A stretch of DNA of 42,623 nucleotides from assembly GCA_947566645.1 (NCBI GenBank), contig CANOKL010000038.1, positions 1 through 42,623 of the forward strand, in the 5' to 3' direction. Positions 41,240 through 42,623 of the stretch are shown here, in pieces (the first letter of the stretch is position 1; every line of letters starts with the position of its first letter). The notes under the pieces were generated by a model, which was not told the DNA's origin, made no database searches, and saw only the letters and a program-made list of their open reading frames with translations. The DNA is from an uncultured Lachnospiraceae bacterium. GTDB taxonomy: Bacteria; Bacillota; Clostridia; Lachnospirales; Lachnospiraceae. The translations under genes and the position numbers were made by a program.

Positions 41240-41702
41240 GATATATTATATGCAATATATCGCATTTGATATATTTGATTATTACATCGGAAGAATGCAA
41301 AGTCAATCTAAAATTATCCGTACAGCTTAAAATCAATGTATTGCACAATTTCTAGTCTTCGCAATTGTGCAATATTAATATATTGCATGTAATATATCAT
41401 ATTCACATTGCATACATATTGCATCTGTATTACGAATAGTCTCTGCAACAACGGGCTTTCCTCTGCGGCATGTTTGAAAATGCATAAAGAATTCTCGTTA
41501 CTATTCACGGGTCACGAATGCGTGTAAGCTGCGCAGGGTCTGCCCCAGCGAAGCGAGGGTATTCCATGAGAACATGATGCAGGAGTGAGGGGCGGTTTTT
41601 GCGCAGCAAAACTTTAAATATCGCCCCGAATCGCTACTATGAGCGGCCCCGGGCCGTGAATAGTAACGAATTCTCAATATATTTGTACGTGATATATTGC
41701 AT
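41240..41702. promoter_or_regulatory. Candidate GntR operator sites in the divergent intergenic region
   Basis: The strongest site is a perfect 12-bp inverted repeat, TATTGCACAATT (41339-41350) and AATTGTGCAATA (41363-41374), with a 12-nt gap. Related boxes with the core ATATTGCAT or ATGCAATAT occur at 41247-41265, about 41375-41388, about 41410-41423 and 41690-41702. The recurring core around a divergent regulator gene suggests autoregulated control of both directions. A mobile element (41497-41667) now splits the site cluster. Confidence 0.6.
41497..41667. mobile_element. 171-bp MITE with perfect 14-bp terminal inverted repeats and 8-bp target duplication
   Basis: Left end GTTACTATTCACGG (41497-41510) and right end CCGTGAATAGTAAC (41654-41667) are perfect inverted repeats. 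GAATTCTC flanks on both sides in the same orientation (41489-41496 and 41668-41675), as expected for a target-site duplication. There is no open frame for a transposase; the element is non-autonomous. The interior contains GGGGCGG/CGCCCC pairings and can fold. It is the best-preserved copy of a family with at least seven pieces in the window. Confidence 0.88.
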
Positions 41703-41759
41703 TCTCGGATTAAAATGTTAAAATGAGAGTATTATCGTATAATATCCAGGAGGTCAAAT

Positions 41760-42443
41760 ATGCCGTTACCGCAAAAAAAAGAATGTGAAAAACCTAAAAC
41801 CGCACGCGAAAGAGTCTATGAGGAGGTAAAAGAATGGATTGTGGACGGAACGCTAAAGCCCGGCGAACGAATCTTTGACCAGGAGATCGCAGGCTATTTC
41901 TCCGTCAGCCGCACCCCTGTGCGTGAAGCCCTGCAGTTATTGTCCGACCAGGGACTTATCAATGTCTATCCAGGGCGCGGAACATGCGTCTCTGAGATTG
42001 ATATAGAAGAAATCAACAGTATCTACCGTATTTCCGCCGATTTACATTCCTTATCTCTGGAACTGGCTTATAAAAAGATCACGGGGAAAACAATTCAGGA
42101 ACTCAGACAACTGAATGAAGACTTCTATGAAGCTGAAAAGCACGGACATTATGCAAAGGCCGGTGAATGGGACCGGCAATTTCATGATGTTTTTTTAAGA
42201 CTGGCCGCCAACCGGTATCTAACCGAGTTCACCAATACACTTGGAACTCATATCCGCCGTGTCCAGATGATGAACGATCCTTACTATAATCTGGAGGGAA
42301 AGAAAAGCGATTCTTATGAACAGCACCTTAAGATTATCAATGCCCTTGAGCAGAAGGATATGGAGGCCGCCAAAGAAATGATGCGGCAGAACTGGCTTCA
42401 TACGATTGAGATAGCAAAAACTAAAAACAAGGACAGACAGTAG
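41760..42443 (+). CDS. GntR-family regulator, FadR/FCD subfamily
   Basis: A 227-residue regulator. A winged helix-turn-helix spans about 15-85, with ARERVYEEVKEWIVDGTLKPGERI and SVSRTPVREALQLLSDQGLI. An all-helical FCD ligand domain (about 95-220) follows, with metal/ligand residues in DRQFHDVFLRLA, GTHIRRV and EQHLKIINAL. FCD regulators usually repress catabolic genes until a small carboxylate binds. AGGAGG is 6 nt upstream of the ATG. Divergent from the ridA-dpaL operon and surrounded by repeated ATATTGCAT-like boxes, it is very probably that operon's regulator. Confidence 0.92.
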   Translation: MPLPQKKECEKPKTARERVYEEVKEWIVDGTLKPGERIFDQEIAGYFSVSRTPVREALQLLSDQGLINVYPGRGTCVSEIDIEEINSIYRISADLHSLSLELAYKKITGKTIQELRQLNEDFYEAEKHGHYAKAGEWDRQFHDVFLRLAANRYLTEFTNTLGTHIRRVQMMNDPYYNLEGKKSDSYEQHLKIINALEQKDMEAAKEMMRQNWLHTIEIAKTKNKDRQ

Positions 42444-42458
42444 AAAGGGAACAGACAT

Positions 42459-42569
42459 ATAAGAAAAATATTGATCGGCACGACAAATCCTTCCAAAGCG
42501 CAGCGATTTCGCACTTTACTGTCTGATTATGACACTGGCTTCTACACATTAAAAATAGCGAGGGAATAA
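42459..42569 (+). pseudogene. Fragment resembling the N-terminus of a Ham1/RdgB nucleotide pyrophosphatase
   Basis: Translation gives KILIGTTNPSKAQRFRTLLS, then DYDTGFYTLK, resembling the substrate-binding start of inosine/xanthosine triphosphate pyrophosphatases, and then stops after about 35 codons. There is no ATG in frame; an upstream ATA codon occupies the start position. Sequence after the stop does not clearly restore the family frame before the window ends. Either a decayed fragment or a gene interrupted by a frameshift. Confidence 0.4.
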
Positions 42570-42623
42570 TCTCCAGAATAAGACACAGCTTTTCCGCGAA
42601 GTAAAAAACACCCTCATGGAACA

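Overview
The window looks like chromosome from a strictly anaerobic, fermentative gut Clostridium of the Lachnospiraceae type. Supporting signs are AGGAGG-type ribosome binding sites at most starts, moderate base composition, a CpI-like [FeFe] hydrogenase, a biotin-salvage BioY under an apparent BirA operator, an Amt/P-II fusion, and many small palindromic intergenic repeats. This placement comes from gene content and style, not from a marker gene. No rRNA, tRNA, CRISPR array or complete insertion sequence was found.

Layout. 1-934: LysR regulator, partly behind a repeat cut by the window edge. 1.1-7.3 kb: an ABC exporter (ATPase plus large FtsX-type permease) facing a histidine kinase/response regulator pair that is in line with a shikimate kinase; a pair of 11-bp direct repeats upstream of the exporter is a candidate binding site for the regulator. 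7.4-9.7 kb: polar amino-acid ABC importer. 9.9-11.6 kb: UppP and a Cof-type HAD phosphatase, translationally coupled. 12-13 kb: secreted SleB-type wall hydrolase. 13.1-16.7 kb: [FeFe] hydrogenase with an SfrB/GltD-like flavoprotein partner. 16.8-18.8 kb: small secreted Ig-like protein, then bioY and a DUF1284 gene. 18.9-23.3 kb: RND pump carrying a long coiled-coil insertion, overlapped by a ppGpp-hydrolase-like HD gene. 23.4-28.8 kb: SDR, proline iminopeptidase-like hydrolase, Amt/P-II fusion behind a leader with two terminator-like hairpins, secreted GH5 glycosidase, glutaredoxin-like protein.

28.8-36.6 kb is a more accessory, visibly A+T-richer patch: DUF6054-like and DUF3788-like proteins, an FtsX permease without an ATPase partner, a methyltransferase joined to a remnant of a MATE pump gene, a serine hydrolase with a MerR regulator, and a DUF3800 protein preceded by its own promoter, a compact structured RNA and a terminator. 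36.6-42.5 kb is a catabolic operon, ridA-dpaL-M20 peptidase-nhaC-(truncated lactate permease), divergent from a GntR/FCD regulator. It fits breakdown of diaminopropionate-containing compounds, with RidA removing the reactive 2-aminoacrylate that DpaL makes.

Two dispersed repeat families punctuate the window. One is a GGGGACGGGG palindrome that repeatedly ends within 0-5 nt of stop codons. The other is a MITE-like element with GTTACTATTCACGG inverted ends; three copies show 8-9 bp flanking duplications. The strongest candidate for an unfamiliar system is the DUF3800 gene with its leader RNA (35643-36459), whose layout resembles a type III toxin-antitoxin locus.
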